This document shows positions 8,263 through 17,572 of a DNA stretch of 64,000 bases, in pieces. Made by a program: the position numbers and the translations under genes. Each line of letters starts with the position of its first letter. Position 1 is the first letter of the stretch. Source of the stretch: TMED23 sp964566055 (GTDB lineage Bacteria; Pseudomonadota; Alphaproteobacteria; Rhodospirillales; UBA2165); assembly GCA_964566055.1 (NCBI GenBank), contig CAZMHI010000013.1, positions 1 through 64,000 of the forward strand. The letters are read 5' to 3'. The notes below the pieces were generated by a model, which saw nothing but the letters and a program-made list of their open reading frames with translations, was not told the origin of the DNA and ran no database searches.

Positions 8263-9507
8263 ATGTTTTCCGCCTTCGAATGGATGATGGCTCTCCGCTA
8301 CCTGCGGGCCCGCCGCCAGGAAGGCTTCATCTCCGTCATCGCCTGGTTCTCGCTGTTGGGCATAATGCTTGGCGTGGCGACACTGATTATTGTGATGTCG
8401 GTGATGAACGGCTTTCGCCAGGAACTGCTGACCCGCATCCTCGGCGTTAATGGCCACCTTAGTGTCTATAGCGATTCCTCAACGCTCACTAATTATGATG
8501 CCTTGGCCTTGCGGGTCGAGAAAATCGATGGCGTTGTTAAAGTCACACCGATGATTGAAGGCCAGGTGATGGCGAGCGCCAACGGTCAGGCCAAGGGCGC
8601 GATTGTGCGGGGACTGCGCCAGGCCGATGTTATGCAGCGCTCAATTTTGGCTGAGAATATTCAGCAGGGTTCAATCGGAGATTTAACCGGCAAAAACGCT
8701 GTTATGCTGGGCACGAGAATGGCTCGAAATCTCGGTCTTCGCATCGGCGATAAAATCACCCTGATTTCGCCCAAAGGCAACGTCACTGCGTTCGGCACGG
8801 TGCCGCGCATGAAGGCTTATAAAGTAGCGGCGATCTTCAATGTCGGTATGCATGAGTATGACAGCAGTTTTATCTTCATGCCGCTGGCTGCCGCGCAGAC
8901 TTATTTTAAGCTCAAAGGGGCGGTGAATTATCTCGATGTCATAATCAAAGACCCCGACCGGGCGCCCTCGATGGCGCGGGATGTCTGGATAGAGCTTGGC
9001 AATAAGGGCCGGGTCTACGACTGGCAACGCACCAATTCGAGCTTCTTTAATGCCATTCAGGTCGAACGCAACGTCATGTTCCTGATCCTGACCCTCATCA
9101 TTGTCGTTGCCGCCTTTAATATTATCTCAAGCTTGATCATGCTGGTTAAAGACAAGGGCCGAGATATTGCGATCCTCCGTACTATGGGCGCAACCCGCGG
9201 CATGATCATGCGGGTGTTCCTGATATCTGGGGCGAGCGTCGGCATCATCGGCACGCTGGCCGGGTTTGGACTGGGGCTGGCCTTCGCCGAGAACATTGAG
9301 ACCATTCGGCAATGGCTGCAGGGGCTGACCGGCACCGATCTCTTCGCTGCTGAGATTTATTTTCTCTCGCGTCTACCGGCTGTAGTGGATCCAACCGAAG
9401 TTACGGCGATTGTGCTGATGGGACTGGGCTTGTCTTTCCTGGCCACCATTTATCCATCCTGGCGGGCGGCCCGGCTCGATCCGGTGGAGGCACTTCGTTA
9501 TGAGTAG
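8263..9507 (+). CDS. lolC: Lipoprotein-releasing ABC transporter permease (LolC/LolE type)
   Basis: A 414-aa inner-membrane subunit of the Lol complex, which extracts lipoproteins destined for the outer membrane. Topology fits the family: a cytoplasmic N-terminus (FEWMMALRYLRARRQEGFIS), one helix near residues 25-45, a large periplasmic domain to about residue 270, then three C-terminal helices and the FtsX-type coupling region (KDKGRDIAILRTMGATRG) that contacts the ATPase. Only one permease gene is present next to lolD. The transporter is therefore probably a homodimer of this hybrid protein, the arrangement called LolF in some bacteria. It overlaps lolD by 8 bases, implying translational coupling. 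Confidence 0.92.
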   Translation: MFSAFEWMMALRYLRARRQEGFISVIAWFSLLGIMLGVATLIIVMSVMNGFRQELLTRILGVNGHLSVYSDSSTLTNYDALALRVEKIDGVVKVTPMIEGQVMASANGQAKGAIVRGLRQADVMQRSILAENIQQGSIGDLTGKNAVMLGTRMARNLGLRIGDKITLISPKGNVTAFGTVPRMKAYKVAAIFNVGMHEYDSSFIFMPLAAAQTYFKLKGAVNYLDVIIKDPDRAPSMARDVWIELGNKGRVYDWQRTNSSFFNAIQVERNVMFLILTLIIVVAAFNIISSLIMLVKDKGRDIAILRTMGATRGMIMRVFLISGASVGIIGTLAGFGLGLAFAENIETIRQWLQGLTGTDLFAAEIYFLSRLPAVVDPTEVTAIVLMGLGLSFLATIYPSWRAARLDPVEALRYE

Positions 9508-10171
9508 TGCTCTCGAACTTAAAGGCATCGTGCAAACCTTTCATCAAGGCGAAACACCTTTAGAGGTGCTCCGGGGTGCTGATCTCAAAGTTGACGCTGG
9601 TGAAATTGTGGCGCTCGTCGGTCCATCCGGGGCCGGTAAATCAACCTTGCTGCAGATTGCCGGACTGCTTGAAAAACCAGCCAGCGGTGACGTGATTGTC
9701 AAAGGAGAAAGTGCTGATGGGCTAGGTGATGACCGCCGCACGGAAATCCGCCGGCAGGAACTGGGCTTTGTCTATCAGTATCATCATCTGCTGGCCGAGT
9801 TTTCAGCGCGGGAAAATATCGTCATCCCCCAGATGATCGCCAGCACGGATAAAAAGGCGGCTTGTGCACGCGCTGACGAACTGCTGGCGACCATGGGACT
9901 TACAGACCGTGCCAGCCATCGTCCAGCCAGACTTTCCGGCGGCGAGCAGCAACGCGTCGCCATCGCCCGCGCCTTGGCGAATAAACCGAATGTGCTGCTG
10001 GCCGATGAGCCGACCGGCAATCTCGATCAGGCTACCGCTGATGGCGTCTTTGGCCTGCTCACTGATATGGTCAAGCAATCCGGCGTCGGCGCTTTGATCG
10101 CCACACATAATCCTGACCTCGCCAACCGCATGGACCGCATTGTGCGGCTTGAGGATGGGGTGCTGATTTAA
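9500..10171 (+). CDS. lolD: Lipoprotein-releasing ABC transporter ATP-binding protein
   Basis: A 223-aa ABC ATPase that powers lipoprotein release through the adjacent permease. Walker A is GPSGAGKST, the Q-loop region is LGFVYQYHHLL, the signature is LSGGEQQRVAIARAL, Walker B is VLLADEPTGNLD and the switch His is in IATHNPDL. YQYHHLLAEF is the LolD-type variant that distinguishes it from other MacB/LolD ATPases. The start codon lies inside the end of lolC. Confidence 0.95.
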   Translation: MSSALELKGIVQTFHQGETPLEVLRGADLKVDAGEIVALVGPSGAGKSTLLQIAGLLEKPASGDVIVKGESADGLGDDRRTEIRRQELGFVYQYHHLLAEFSARENIVIPQMIASTDKKAACARADELLATMGLTDRASHRPARLSGGEQQRVAIARALANKPNVLLADEPTGNLDQATADGVFGLLTDMVKQSGVGALIATHNPDLANRMDRIVRLEDGVLI

Positions 10172-10241
10172 TTTCTTTCTGGGGACACCTTGATTGAGAG
10201 CTCGGTGGCAGATAGATCGCGCCAACAAGATGCTCCTGATT

Positions 10242-10275
10242 ATATTTCGGCATGACGGAAATATTTATTTTCCTG
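10242..10275 (+). terminator. Possible terminator after lolD
   Basis: Arms ATATTTC (10242-10248) and GAAATAT (10258-10264) form a perfect 7-bp but AT-rich stem with a 9-base loop, followed by TTATTTTCC. It lies in the 161-bp gap between lolD and dnaE, about 70 bases after the lolD stop. The stem is weak, so this is tentative. Confidence 0.3.
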
Positions 10276-10332
10276 TGGATAAAATCGTATTAGATGGTGA
10301 CACCACGCAGCGAATCATGAAACTCTTCGAGC

Positions 10333-13300
10333 ATGTCACACGCTGATTTTGTTCATCTCCGGGTACACTCTGCCTATTCATTATTAGAAGGTGCGCTGAA
10401 GGTTAAAGACCTCGTCCAGCGTACCAAAGAACTCAATATGCCGGCCGTCGCCATTACGGATACAGGTAATTTGTTCGGCGCTTTGGAGTTTTCCGAGACC
10501 TGCCGGAAAGAGGGTATTCAGCCGATCATTGGCGGCCAGCTTGATGTCACACCCTACAGGCTTAGCGGTGATGACGAGAACAGAATGGCCAACAAAAACG
10601 CCAGTGTTTTACAGGACCCTGACCAAATTGTTCTGTTGGCGCAAAACGAGACCGGCTACCGCAATATCCTCAAACTTGTCAGTCAGTATCACCTGAACCC
10701 GGATGGAGAAGGGGAGCCGCGCATCTCGGTCGATGATTTGGCCGAGCATTGCGATGGCGTTATCGCCTTTACGGGCGGCTCAAAAGGTGGGGTCGGGCGG
10801 CTGCTCGCCGAGGGGCAGATGGAGGCAGCGGAAGAACTCCTGACGCGCCTCAAAGAAATATTTGAAGATCGGCTCTACGTTGAAATTCAGCGCCATAATT
10901 TGCCGGTCGAGATCAAAATAGAAAATGCGCTGATCGATCTCGCCTACAAATATGATTTGCCTTTGATCGCCACCAATGAATGCTTTTTCGATACGGAAGA
11001 TAAATATGAGGCCCATGATGCGCTGATCTGTATCGCGGCCGGCGCCTATGTCGATCAATCGGGTCGGCGGCGTCTCACAGTTGATCACCGCTTTAAATCG
11101 CCGCAGGAAATGCGCGCCTTGTTTGCGGATTTGCCTGAGGCCGTCGATAACACCCTGGTTGTCGCCGAGCGCTGCGCCGTGATGTCTGAGCCGCATGATC
11201 CTTTGCTGCCGGCCGCTCCGAAAGAAGCAGAGAATGAAGGTAAATCTGATGCGGACGTCTTGGCGGCTCTGGCCAAAATCGGTTTGGATGAGCGTCTTGA
11301 AGTGCAGGTCTATCAGGACAATATGGACGTTGCCGCCAAAGAAGCCGCTGGCAAGCCTTATATTGAACGGCTGGAATATGAACTCAGTATTATCGATGAG
11401 ATGGGCTTTCCGGGGTATTTCCTGATCGTTGCTGATTTTATCAAATGGTCGAAACAGCATGACATTCCGGTTGGGCCGGGGCGTGGTTCCGGTGCGGGTT
11501 CGGTTGTAGCTTGGGCGCTGACCATTACCGATTTGGACCCCTTGCGCTTTGGCCTGCTGTTTGAGCGCTTTTTGAATCCTGAACGGGTATCCATACCTGA
11601 CTTTGATATCGATTTTTGTCAGGACCGGCGGGATGAAGTTATCCGCTACGTGCAGGATAAATACGGCGACGATAGGGTAGCGCAAATTATTACCTTTGGA
11701 ACGTTGCAGCCGCGCGCCGCCCTGCGGGACGTTGGCCGGGTGCTGCAAATGCCCTATCCGCAGGTCGACCGCATTTGCAAACTGGTGCCGAACAATCCGG
11801 CTGCTCCGGTTACGCTGCAGCAAGCCATTGATGGCGAACCGGCCTTGCAGGAAGAAATTAAATCTGACAACCGGGTTGCCAAGCTGGTTGATATCGCCAA
11901 GCGCCTGGAAGGGCTCTACCGCCACGCTTCGACCCATGCGGCCGGGGTGGTGATCGGTGATCGGCCTTTGGACGAGCTGGTGCCGCTTTACCGTGATCCA
12001 CGTTCGGACATGCCCGTGACGCAGTTTTCAATGAAATGGGTTGAGCCTGCCGGACTGGTGAAGTTCGATTTCCTAGGCCTTAAAACGCTGACGGTTTTGG
12101 CCAAAGCACTTGAATACCTTAAGGCGCGAAGTATTGAAATAGACATCAATAATTTGCCGTTTGATGATCCGGTTACATTTGAGATGCTCGGCAAGGGTGA
12201 TACCACTGGCGTGTTTCAGCTGGAGAGTTCCGGCATGCGCGATATCTTGCGCAACATGAAACCCGATAGCTTCGAAGATATCATCGCCATCGTGGCGCTC
12301 TATCGTCCCGGCCCGATGGACAATATTCCAAGCTATATCCGACGCAAGCACGGCGAAGAGGAACCGGATTATCTCTATCCCAATCTTGAGCCAATCCTGA
12401 AGGAAACCTACGGCATTATGATCTACCAGGAGCAGGTCATGCAAATCGCCCAGGAATTAGCGGGCTATTCCCTGGGTGGTGCTGATTTGTTGCGCCGTGC
12501 CATGGGTAAGAAAATCAAAGCGGAAATGGATGCTCAGCGTAAAAATTTCGTCGAAGGCTCGGTCGCCAAAAGTGTGCCGGAACAAAAGGCCTCGGACATT
12601 TTTGACCAGGTCGCGAAGTTTGCGGGCTATGGTTTTAATAAATCACACGCGGCAGCTTACGCCTTGGTTGCCTATCAAACGGCGTATCTCAAAGCTAATT
12701 ACCCGGTTGAGTTCATGGCAGCGTCGATGACGCTCGATATGCAAAATACCGACAAGCTCTATACTTTCAAACAAGAGCTTGAGCGTCTTGATATCGATTT
12801 GCTGCCACCGAGCATCAACAAATCAGATGTCATGTTCACTGTTGAAGAAACGCCAGAGGGCGGTGCCGTACGCTATGCCCTGGCAGCGATTAAAAATGTC
12901 GGCGAAGGAGCAATGCAGACCATCATCGAAGACCGCGCGGCAAATGGAGATTATCTTGATGTCAGTAACCTGGCCAATCGGCTCGATACAAAATCGATTA
13001 ATAAACGCCAGGTCGAAAATCTGATCCGCTCTGGTGCGCTGGATGCCCTCAATCCTAATCGAAAGCAAATGCTGGAGGGGGTTGGCGCCATCGTCAGTCA
13101 CGCTGGCGCTGCTCAACAGGAACGCGAAAGTGATCAAATTGGCTTGTTCGGAGCCGAGGAAAGTGCGGTTGCCAATATTGCTCTACCGGAAATTTCTGAT
13201 TGGCTGGAGACCGACCGGCTGAAAGAGGAGTTCGATGCCATCGGCTTTTATCTCTCGGCGCATCCGTTGGACAGTTATGGCAAAGCCTTGGAGCGGCTTA

Positions 13301-13821
13301 AAATATCTTCGTATGCCCAGCTTGAGGCCGCCAATGTATCCGGGCCGGTAAAACTTGCAGGGATGGTCATCTCTAAGAAAGAGCGTGTCTCGGCCAAAGG
13401 CAATAAATATGCTTTTGTTCAATTGTCGGATTCTTCCGGCTCTTATGAAATTACTGTGTTTGCTGACGTTTTATCTGCTGCTCGTGAGCTATTGGAAGCT
13501 GGCAATAAAGTGATTATCAATGCCGCCGCTGACAACAAAGATCAGTTCAAATTGCTAGCCAACCGAATAGCCTCGCTGGATGAAGCGACAGCGAGGACCA
13601 GCGCCGGCCTTAAAATTTATGTTGATGATGCAGCGGCGCTTGGCTCAATCAAAGAAATTCTGGAACGGGAAGGGCGCGGCAAAGGCGATGTTATGCTGGT
13701 CTCCCGCATCGATATGCAGACCGAAGTGGAAACCAACCTGCCGGAAAAATATGCGGTCTCGCCCGCCATGGCGCAAGCCGTCAAAGCGATCCCCGGAATT
13801 GTTGAGGTACGGGAAGTATAG
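10333..13821 (+). CDS. dnaE: DNA polymerase III alpha subunit
   Basis: The 1162-aa replicative polymerase catalytic subunit, normal in length for DnaE1. In order: a PHP domain (HLRVHSAYSLLEG, residues 7-19), the palm with GPGRGSGAGS and the two catalytic aspartates in PDFDIDF near residue 424, the third acidic region in VKFDFLGLKTL, a tandem HhH and beta-binding region, and an OB fold (KLAGMVISKKERVS...) near residue 1010. In the PHP domain the usual TDHGN is TDTGN, so one metal-binding His is lost. That fits a polymerase without its own proofreading that relies on DnaQ. The gene has its own 161-bp upstream gap. Confidence 0.97.
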   Translation: MSHADFVHLRVHSAYSLLEGALKVKDLVQRTKELNMPAVAITDTGNLFGALEFSETCRKEGIQPIIGGQLDVTPYRLSGDDENRMANKNASVLQDPDQIVLLAQNETGYRNILKLVSQYHLNPDGEGEPRISVDDLAEHCDGVIAFTGGSKGGVGRLLAEGQMEAAEELLTRLKEIFEDRLYVEIQRHNLPVEIKIENALIDLAYKYDLPLIATNECFFDTEDKYEAHDALICIAAGAYVDQSGRRRLTVDHRFKSPQEMRALFADLPEAVDNTLVVAERCAVMSEPHDPLLPAAPKEAENEGKSDADVLAALAKIGLDERLEVQVYQDNMDVAAKEAAGKPYIERLEYELSIIDEMGFPGYFLIVADFIKWSKQHDIPVGPGRGSGAGSVVAWALTITDLDPLRFGLLFERFLNPERVSIPDFDIDFCQDRRDEVIRYVQDKYGDDRVAQIITFGTLQPRAALRDVGRVLQMPYPQVDRICKLVPNNPAAPVTLQQAIDGEPALQEEIKSDNRVAKLVDIAKRLEGLYRHASTHAAGVVIGDRPLDELVPLYRDPRSDMPVTQFSMKWVEPAGLVKFDFLGLKTLTVLAKALEYLKARSIEIDINNLPFDDPVTFEMLGKGDTTGVFQLESSGMRDILRNMKPDSFEDIIAIVALYRPGPMDNIPSYIRRKHGEEEPDYLYPNLEPILKETYGIMIYQEQVMQIAQELAGYSLGGADLLRRAMGKKIKAEMDAQRKNFVEGSVAKSVPEQKASDIFDQVAKFAGYGFNKSHAAAYALVAYQTAYLKANYPVEFMAASMTLDMQNTDKLYTFKQELERLDIDLLPPSINKSDVMFTVEETPEGGAVRYALAAIKNVGEGAMQTIIEDRAANGDYLDVSNLANRLDTKSINKRQVENLIRSGALDALNPNRKQMLEGVGAIVSHAGAAQQERESDQIGLFGAEESAVANIALPEISDWLETDRLKEEFDAIGFYLSAHPLDSYGKALERLKISSYAQLEAANVSGPVKLAGMVISKKERVSAKGNKYAFVQLSDSSGSYEITVFADVLSAARELLEAGNKVIINAAADNKDQFKLLANRIASLDEATARTSAGLKIYVDDAAALGSIKEILEREGRGKGDVMLVSRIDMQTEVETNLPEKYAVSPAMAQAVKAIPGIVEVREV

Positions 13822-14514
13822 CTACCACCGGGAACATTGCTGAGTAAGCAGCTGGTAGCTTAAGGGCGTGTCAATTTGACGATTGCGCGAGTTCATGCGT
13901 CTTTCAATGGGCGCCTTCATCCGGTTTAAGTTTGCCCCAAGAATTTTAAAGGCTCTTTGACTGGCTTGATTTGGCGTTGAGCCATAGCCCGGTTTTAGGT
14001 TTCGAAGTATCCGCCACAATCGGTCATTGAAAGTTTGCTCTAATTCTTCAATACCCTGCTGAAAAGTCGCGACATGCTCATGTTCATGATCGACAACCGC
14101 CTTATATTGGCAGGTGCCTCGCCGGTATTTGCCAAGAATGTACACTTTTAGTTTTTTCACTAGAATCTCGACGTCGACCGATTGAACCCGAGCGCAATAC
14201 CGATTGGGGCCAAGGCGGGCGACCTGAGAGTTCATATTAAAGCCAACACTATGGTGGCTTGAGGTCAATCCGAGTGCTCTTTCATTGGATTTTAAGCGCG
14301 AACTCTTAAATCTATTAGCCAAACGAGCCAGTTGTTGCTGGTTTAAGGAGACGTCGTAATCAATAGGCCGTGACCGTGTCTGAACCGAAAACTCAATCTT
14401 TTTTTGCAAGGCCGGGCAGCTGCGGCGATTTTGAGCATCAGCCGAAGAACCTGAAATCAGCAGAAAACCTATTAATGATATGGCCAAAAGCGAAATTTTA
14501 AACTGCTTAATCAT
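13822..14514 (-). CDS. Predicted secreted zinc-dependent protease (DUF922-like)
   Basis: A 230-aa protein with a signal peptide (ISLLAISLIGFLLISGSSADA, cut near residue 27). Residues about 140-150 read AVVDHEHEHVATF: HEHEH satisfies the HExxH zinc-protease motif, set in a long helix as in DUF922 proteins. Four or more cysteines (RRSCPAL, NRYCAR, RGTCQY, TQQCSRW) suggest disulfides in the periplasm. Proteolytic activity has not been shown for most of this family, so the function is a prediction. Its stop codon directly abuts the dnaE stop (convergent, no gap), leaving no room for a dedicated intergenic terminator. Confidence 0.7.
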   Translation of the reverse strand: MIKQFKISLLAISLIGFLLISGSSADAQNRRSCPALQKKIEFSVQTRSRPIDYDVSLNQQQLARLANRFKSSRLKSNERALGLTSSHHSVGFNMNSQVARLGPNRYCARVQSVDVEILVKKLKVYILGKYRRGTCQYKAVVDHEHEHVATFQQGIEELEQTFNDRLWRILRNLKPGYGSTPNQASQRAFKILGANLNRMKAPIERRMNSRNRQIDTPLSYQLLTQQCSRW

Positions 14515-14568
14515 CCCTTATTGAAGCATTCACTACGCACTTTCTCAAATCACATTTTGGCGTCTCAA

Positions 14569-14597
14569 AAAAGGCGGGATTTTTTCGCCTTTTGTTC
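14569..14597 (+). terminator. Terminator-like hairpin in the rpsB leader region
   Basis: Arms AAAAGGCG (14569-14576) and CGCCTTTT (14586-14593) flank a 9-base loop, and the 3' side is T-rich on both strands. It stands about 155 bases upstream of rpsB and 55 bases behind the start of the divergent DUF922 gene. No upstream plus-strand gene needs it. It could be an attenuator in the rpsB leader or a bidirectional insulator. Confidence 0.4.
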
Positions 14598-14748
14598 TTG
14601 CAATCCGATGCTAAAGCGCCTAAAACGCGCGCTTAAATCCACACACGGGCTTAGCGGTCGCGGCGCAAATTCGCCGATGTATCGCTCCGGTGTTTCGAAA
14701 GGTTCGAAATAGCGTCCGTGGAGGTCTAACCGGAAAAGGAAAGAAAAC

Positions 14749-15696
14749 ATGGCTTTGCCAACTTTTACCATGCGCCAAATGCTTGAATCTGGCGTTCATT
14801 TTGGTCACGTAACCCGCCGCTGGAATCCGAAGATGGATGAATACATCTTTGGTATTCGCCAAGGCATTCACATTCTAGATCTACAACAGACCGTTCCGAT
14901 GATGTATCGGGCGATGCAGGCTGTCGGCGAAATTGTCGCTGGTGGTGGCCGCGTTCTCTGGGTTGGCACCAAACGCCAGGCCAGTGAGCCAATTGCCGAA
15001 GCGGCCAAACGCTGTGGTCAGTATTATGTAAATCACCGTTGGCTCGGTGGCATGATGACCAATTGGAAAACGATCTCCAATTCCATCAAGCGGCTCAAAA
15101 CGTTGGAAGAGCAGCTTTCTGAAGATAACGAGGAAGTTGCAGGTTTGACGAAAAAAGAATTGCTCAAACTAACCCGCGAACGCGACAAGTTGGACCGCTC
15201 TTTGGGTGGTATTAAGGATATGGGCGGATTGCCGGATATTGTTTTTGTTATCGATACCAATAAAGAAGGCATCGCCGTGGCTGAAGCCAATAAACTTGGT
15301 ATTCCGGTCGTTGGTGTTATCGATAGTAACTCTAATCCTAAGGGAATTGATTATCCGATCCCGGGCAACGATGACTCGATCCGGGCGATTAATTTCTACT
15401 GTGAAATGATTGCTGGTTCGGTGTTATCAGGCATTCAAACGGAAATGTCTGCAAGTGGTGCTGATTTAGGTGAGCAAGAAGTCGCACCTGATGAAGCGCT
15501 GCCTACCGAGGCACCTGCTGAGGAAGCAGCACCCGAAGCAAAAGCAGAAGAAGCTCCGGCTGAAGAAACTGCACCCGCGGAAGCGTCGGTAGAAGGAGCA
15601 CCAGCCGAGGAAGTTGCTCCTGCAGAGGAAGCCGCACCAGAAGAAGCTGCTGCGGAAAAACCGGCAGAAGAATCGGAGCAACCCGCAGCATCTTAA
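14749..15696 (+). CDS. rpsB: 30S ribosomal protein S2 with long acidic C-terminal tail
   Basis: Residues 1-235 are canonical S2 (FTMRQMLESGVHFGHVTRRW, LWVGTKRQA, HRWLGGMMTNWKTI, PVVGVIDSNSNP), a late-assembling protein needed for S1 docking. Residues about 237-315 form an unusual Ala/Glu/Pro-rich tail made of imperfect EEAAPE/APAEE units. The protein is therefore 315 aa against about 241 in E. coli. The start has a strong purine-rich ribosome binding site (GGAAAAGGAAAG). The gene begins the co-oriented rpsB-tsf-pyrH-frr block, and tsf follows 47 bp later. Confidence 0.96.
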   Translation: MALPTFTMRQMLESGVHFGHVTRRWNPKMDEYIFGIRQGIHILDLQQTVPMMYRAMQAVGEIVAGGGRVLWVGTKRQASEPIAEAAKRCGQYYVNHRWLGGMMTNWKTISNSIKRLKTLEEQLSEDNEEVAGLTKKELLKLTRERDKLDRSLGGIKDMGGLPDIVFVIDTNKEGIAVAEANKLGIPVVGVIDSNSNPKGIDYPIPGNDDSIRAINFYCEMIAGSVLSGIQTEMSASGADLGEQEVAPDEALPTEAPAEEAAPEAKAEEAPAEETAPAEASVEGAPAEEVAPAEEAAPEEAAAEKPAEESEQPAAS

Positions 15697-15743
15697 GGGC
15701 TGAAGGTCTCCAGACAGATATGATTTTTATATAGAGGTATATT

Positions 15744-16670
15744 ATGGCAGAGATTACTGCTGCTCTGGTTAAAGAGCTGAGAGAAACTACTGGCGCCGGC
15801 ATGATGGATTGCAAAAAGGCGTTGACGGAAAACGATGGTGATATGGAAGCCTCGGTCGATTGGCTGCGGTCGCAAGGTTTGGCAGCCGCAGCTAAAAAAG
15901 CAGGCCGAGCAGCATCTGAAGGATTGGTTGGTGTCGCAACTAATGGCTCCAAAGGTGCGGTCGTTGAGCTGAATGCTGAAACTGATTTCGTGGCGCGCAA
16001 TGAATCCTTCCAGGATTTTGCTGAATCACTTGTCCAGATTGCTTTGGCTGGCGACGGTGACGTTGAAGCTTTAAAAGCGGCTGATCATCCATCTGGAGAT
16101 AATGTCGCCGAACAACTCACCCAGCTTATTTCCACTATTGGTGAAAATATGGATTTGCGCCGCAGTGCGGTCTTGGAAGTCGAAAACGGTGTTGTGTCGA
16201 GCTATATGCACAATGCAATGAAGCCGGGTCTGGGTAAAATTGGTGTTTTGGTTTCACTGGAATCGACCGGTGATGCCGCCGCCTTGGATGCTTTAGGTAA
16301 ACAGCTCGCTATGCATGTTGCCGCCGCCAGCCCGCTCGCTTTGTCGCGCGACGACGTTGATGCCGGCGATCTCGAGCGAGAAAGAAATATTCTGATGGAA
16401 CAGGCCAGGGATTCCGGCAAGCCTGAGGAGATCATCGAAAAAATGGTCGAAGGCCGGTTGCGTAAATACTACGAAGAAATTTGCTTGCTTGAACAAACCT
16501 ACGTTATCGATACAGATAATAATGTCGAAAAAGCGGTTGAAGCGGCAGCTAAGGAAATTGGTGCGCCGGTCAGCATTAAAGGTTTTGTTCGATTCGCCCT
16601 CGGCGAAGGTGTCGAGAAAGAAGAAGAAGACTTTGCTGCCGAAGTAGCAGCCGTCGCTGGTGGCTCTTAA
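15744..16670 (+). CDS. tsf: Elongation factor Ts
   Basis: A 308-aa guanine-nucleotide exchange factor that recycles EF-Tu-GDP. The N-terminal UBA-like domain (ALVKELRETTGAGMMDCKKAL) and the core TDFVARN motif near residue 80 that contacts EF-Tu are intact. The coiled-coil and C-terminal subdomain end in EFGEG-like VRFALGEGVEKEEEDFA. Length is normal for Alphaproteobacteria. It is paired with rpsB as in most bacteria. Confidence 0.97.
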   Translation: MAEITAALVKELRETTGAGMMDCKKALTENDGDMEASVDWLRSQGLAAAAKKAGRAASEGLVGVATNGSKGAVVELNAETDFVARNESFQDFAESLVQIALAGDGDVEALKAADHPSGDNVAEQLTQLISTIGENMDLRRSAVLEVENGVVSSYMHNAMKPGLGKIGVLVSLESTGDAAALDALGKQLAMHVAAASPLALSRDDVDAGDLERERNILMEQARDSGKPEEIIEKMVEGRLRKYYEEICLLEQTYVIDTDNNVEKAVEAAAKEIGAPVSIKGFVRFALGEGVEKEEEDFAAEVAAVAGGS

Positions 16671-16687
16671 GGGTAAAACTCAAGAGA

Positions 16688-16731
16688 AACCCGGGTTTAT
16701 TTATAATTTCCCGAGTAACCGGATTTTTTCA
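16688..16731 (+). terminator. Possible terminator between tsf and pyrH
   Basis: Downstream of tsf, a GC-rich palindromic AAACCCGGGTTT and a second CCGG element precede a run of six T. CCGGGTT can pair with AACCGG with one bulge. The structure is imperfect; it may only partly separate tsf from pyrH. Confidence 0.35.
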
Positions 16732-16843
16732 CACTTCTGCCATAGTTTGCCACCTTTTGCTGGTGTATGCTTTGTTGTAATTCAACTGTTACAGCGGGCT
16801 ATTGTTGTGCCTAAAATTAGCCATTAAAGGAATTAGAACTTCC

Positions 16844-17572
16844 ATGCCCAAATCCCCAAATTATAAGCGTGTTTTATTAAAATTGTCGGGCGAAGGCTTG
16901 ATGGGCGAGCAGGACTTCGGATTTGAGCCGGCAGCGATGGAACGCATTGCTAATGAAGTCAAATCTGTTTGCGAAATGGGCGTTCAGGTCTGTCTGGTGA
17001 TTGGCGGTGGAAATATATTTCGGGGCCTTAAGGGGGTCGCCTCGGGCTTAGAACGTTCGAGCGCTGATCACATGGGTATGCTGGCCACGGTGATGAATGC
17101 GCTTGGCGTGCAATCCGTTTTGGAGAAAATGGATGTTTCAACCCGTGTCCTGTCCGCTATCCCAATGACCACTGTTTGTGAGCCGTATATTCGCCGCCGT
17201 GCCATGCGCCATATGGAAAAAGGCCGGGTCGTTATTTTTGCCGCTGGCACGGGCAATCCTTATTTTACTACCGATACCGCAGCAGCCTTACGAGCAGCGG
17301 AAATGAATTGCGATGCCTTGCTGAAAGGCACCCAAGTAGACGGCGTATATAGTGACGATCCTAAATTGGTTGTAGATGCCGAGCGCTACGATAGGTTATC
17401 TTACCGGGATGTTTTAACCCGCGATTTGAAAGTCATGGATGCATCAGCAATCTCGTTATGCCGGGAAAATAATATTCCGATAATTGTTTTCTCTATACAT
17501 TCGACAGGCGCCTTTGCCGATGTTATGACGGGCAAAGGAAAGTCAACGGTAATTGGTGAAGGGGAGGATTAA
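16844..17572 (+). CDS. pyrH: UMP kinase
   Basis: A 242-aa amino-acid-kinase-fold enzyme that phosphorylates UMP to UDP, feeding nucleotide-sugar and nucleic-acid synthesis. Motifs: YKRVLLKLSGEGLMG (phosphate loop), VCLVIGGGNIFRG, FAAGTGNPYFTTDTAAALRA and the uridine-binding KGTQVDGVYSDDP. The frame extends to a TTG at 16802, but the ATG at 16844 matches the usual N-terminus (E. coli PyrH 241 aa) and has AAAGGA upstream. It abuts frr without a gap. Confidence 0.96.
   Translation: MPKSPNYKRVLLKLSGEGLMGEQDFGFEPAAMERIANEVKSVCEMGVQVCLVIGGGNIFRGLKGVASGLERSSADHMGMLATVMNALGVQSVLEKMDVSTRVLSAIPMTTVCEPYIRRRAMRHMEKGRVVIFAAGTGNPYFTTDTAAALRAAEMNCDALLKGTQVDGVYSDDPKLVVDAERYDRLSYRDVLTRDLKVMDASAISLCRENNIPIIVFSIHSTGAFADVMTGKGKSTVIGEGED

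Noticed and set aside
10780..11937. A 385-codon open frame antisense to dnaE
   Set aside because: It lies wholly inside a clear dnaE coding region, has a Gln/Arg/Ile-rich composition typical of reverse-frame shadows, and matches no family I know.
15503..16000. A 165-codon minus-strand frame across the rpsB tail and tsf start
   Set aside because: It arises from the low-complexity Ala/Glu/Pro repeat read backwards (Leu/Pro-rich) and covers two real genes.
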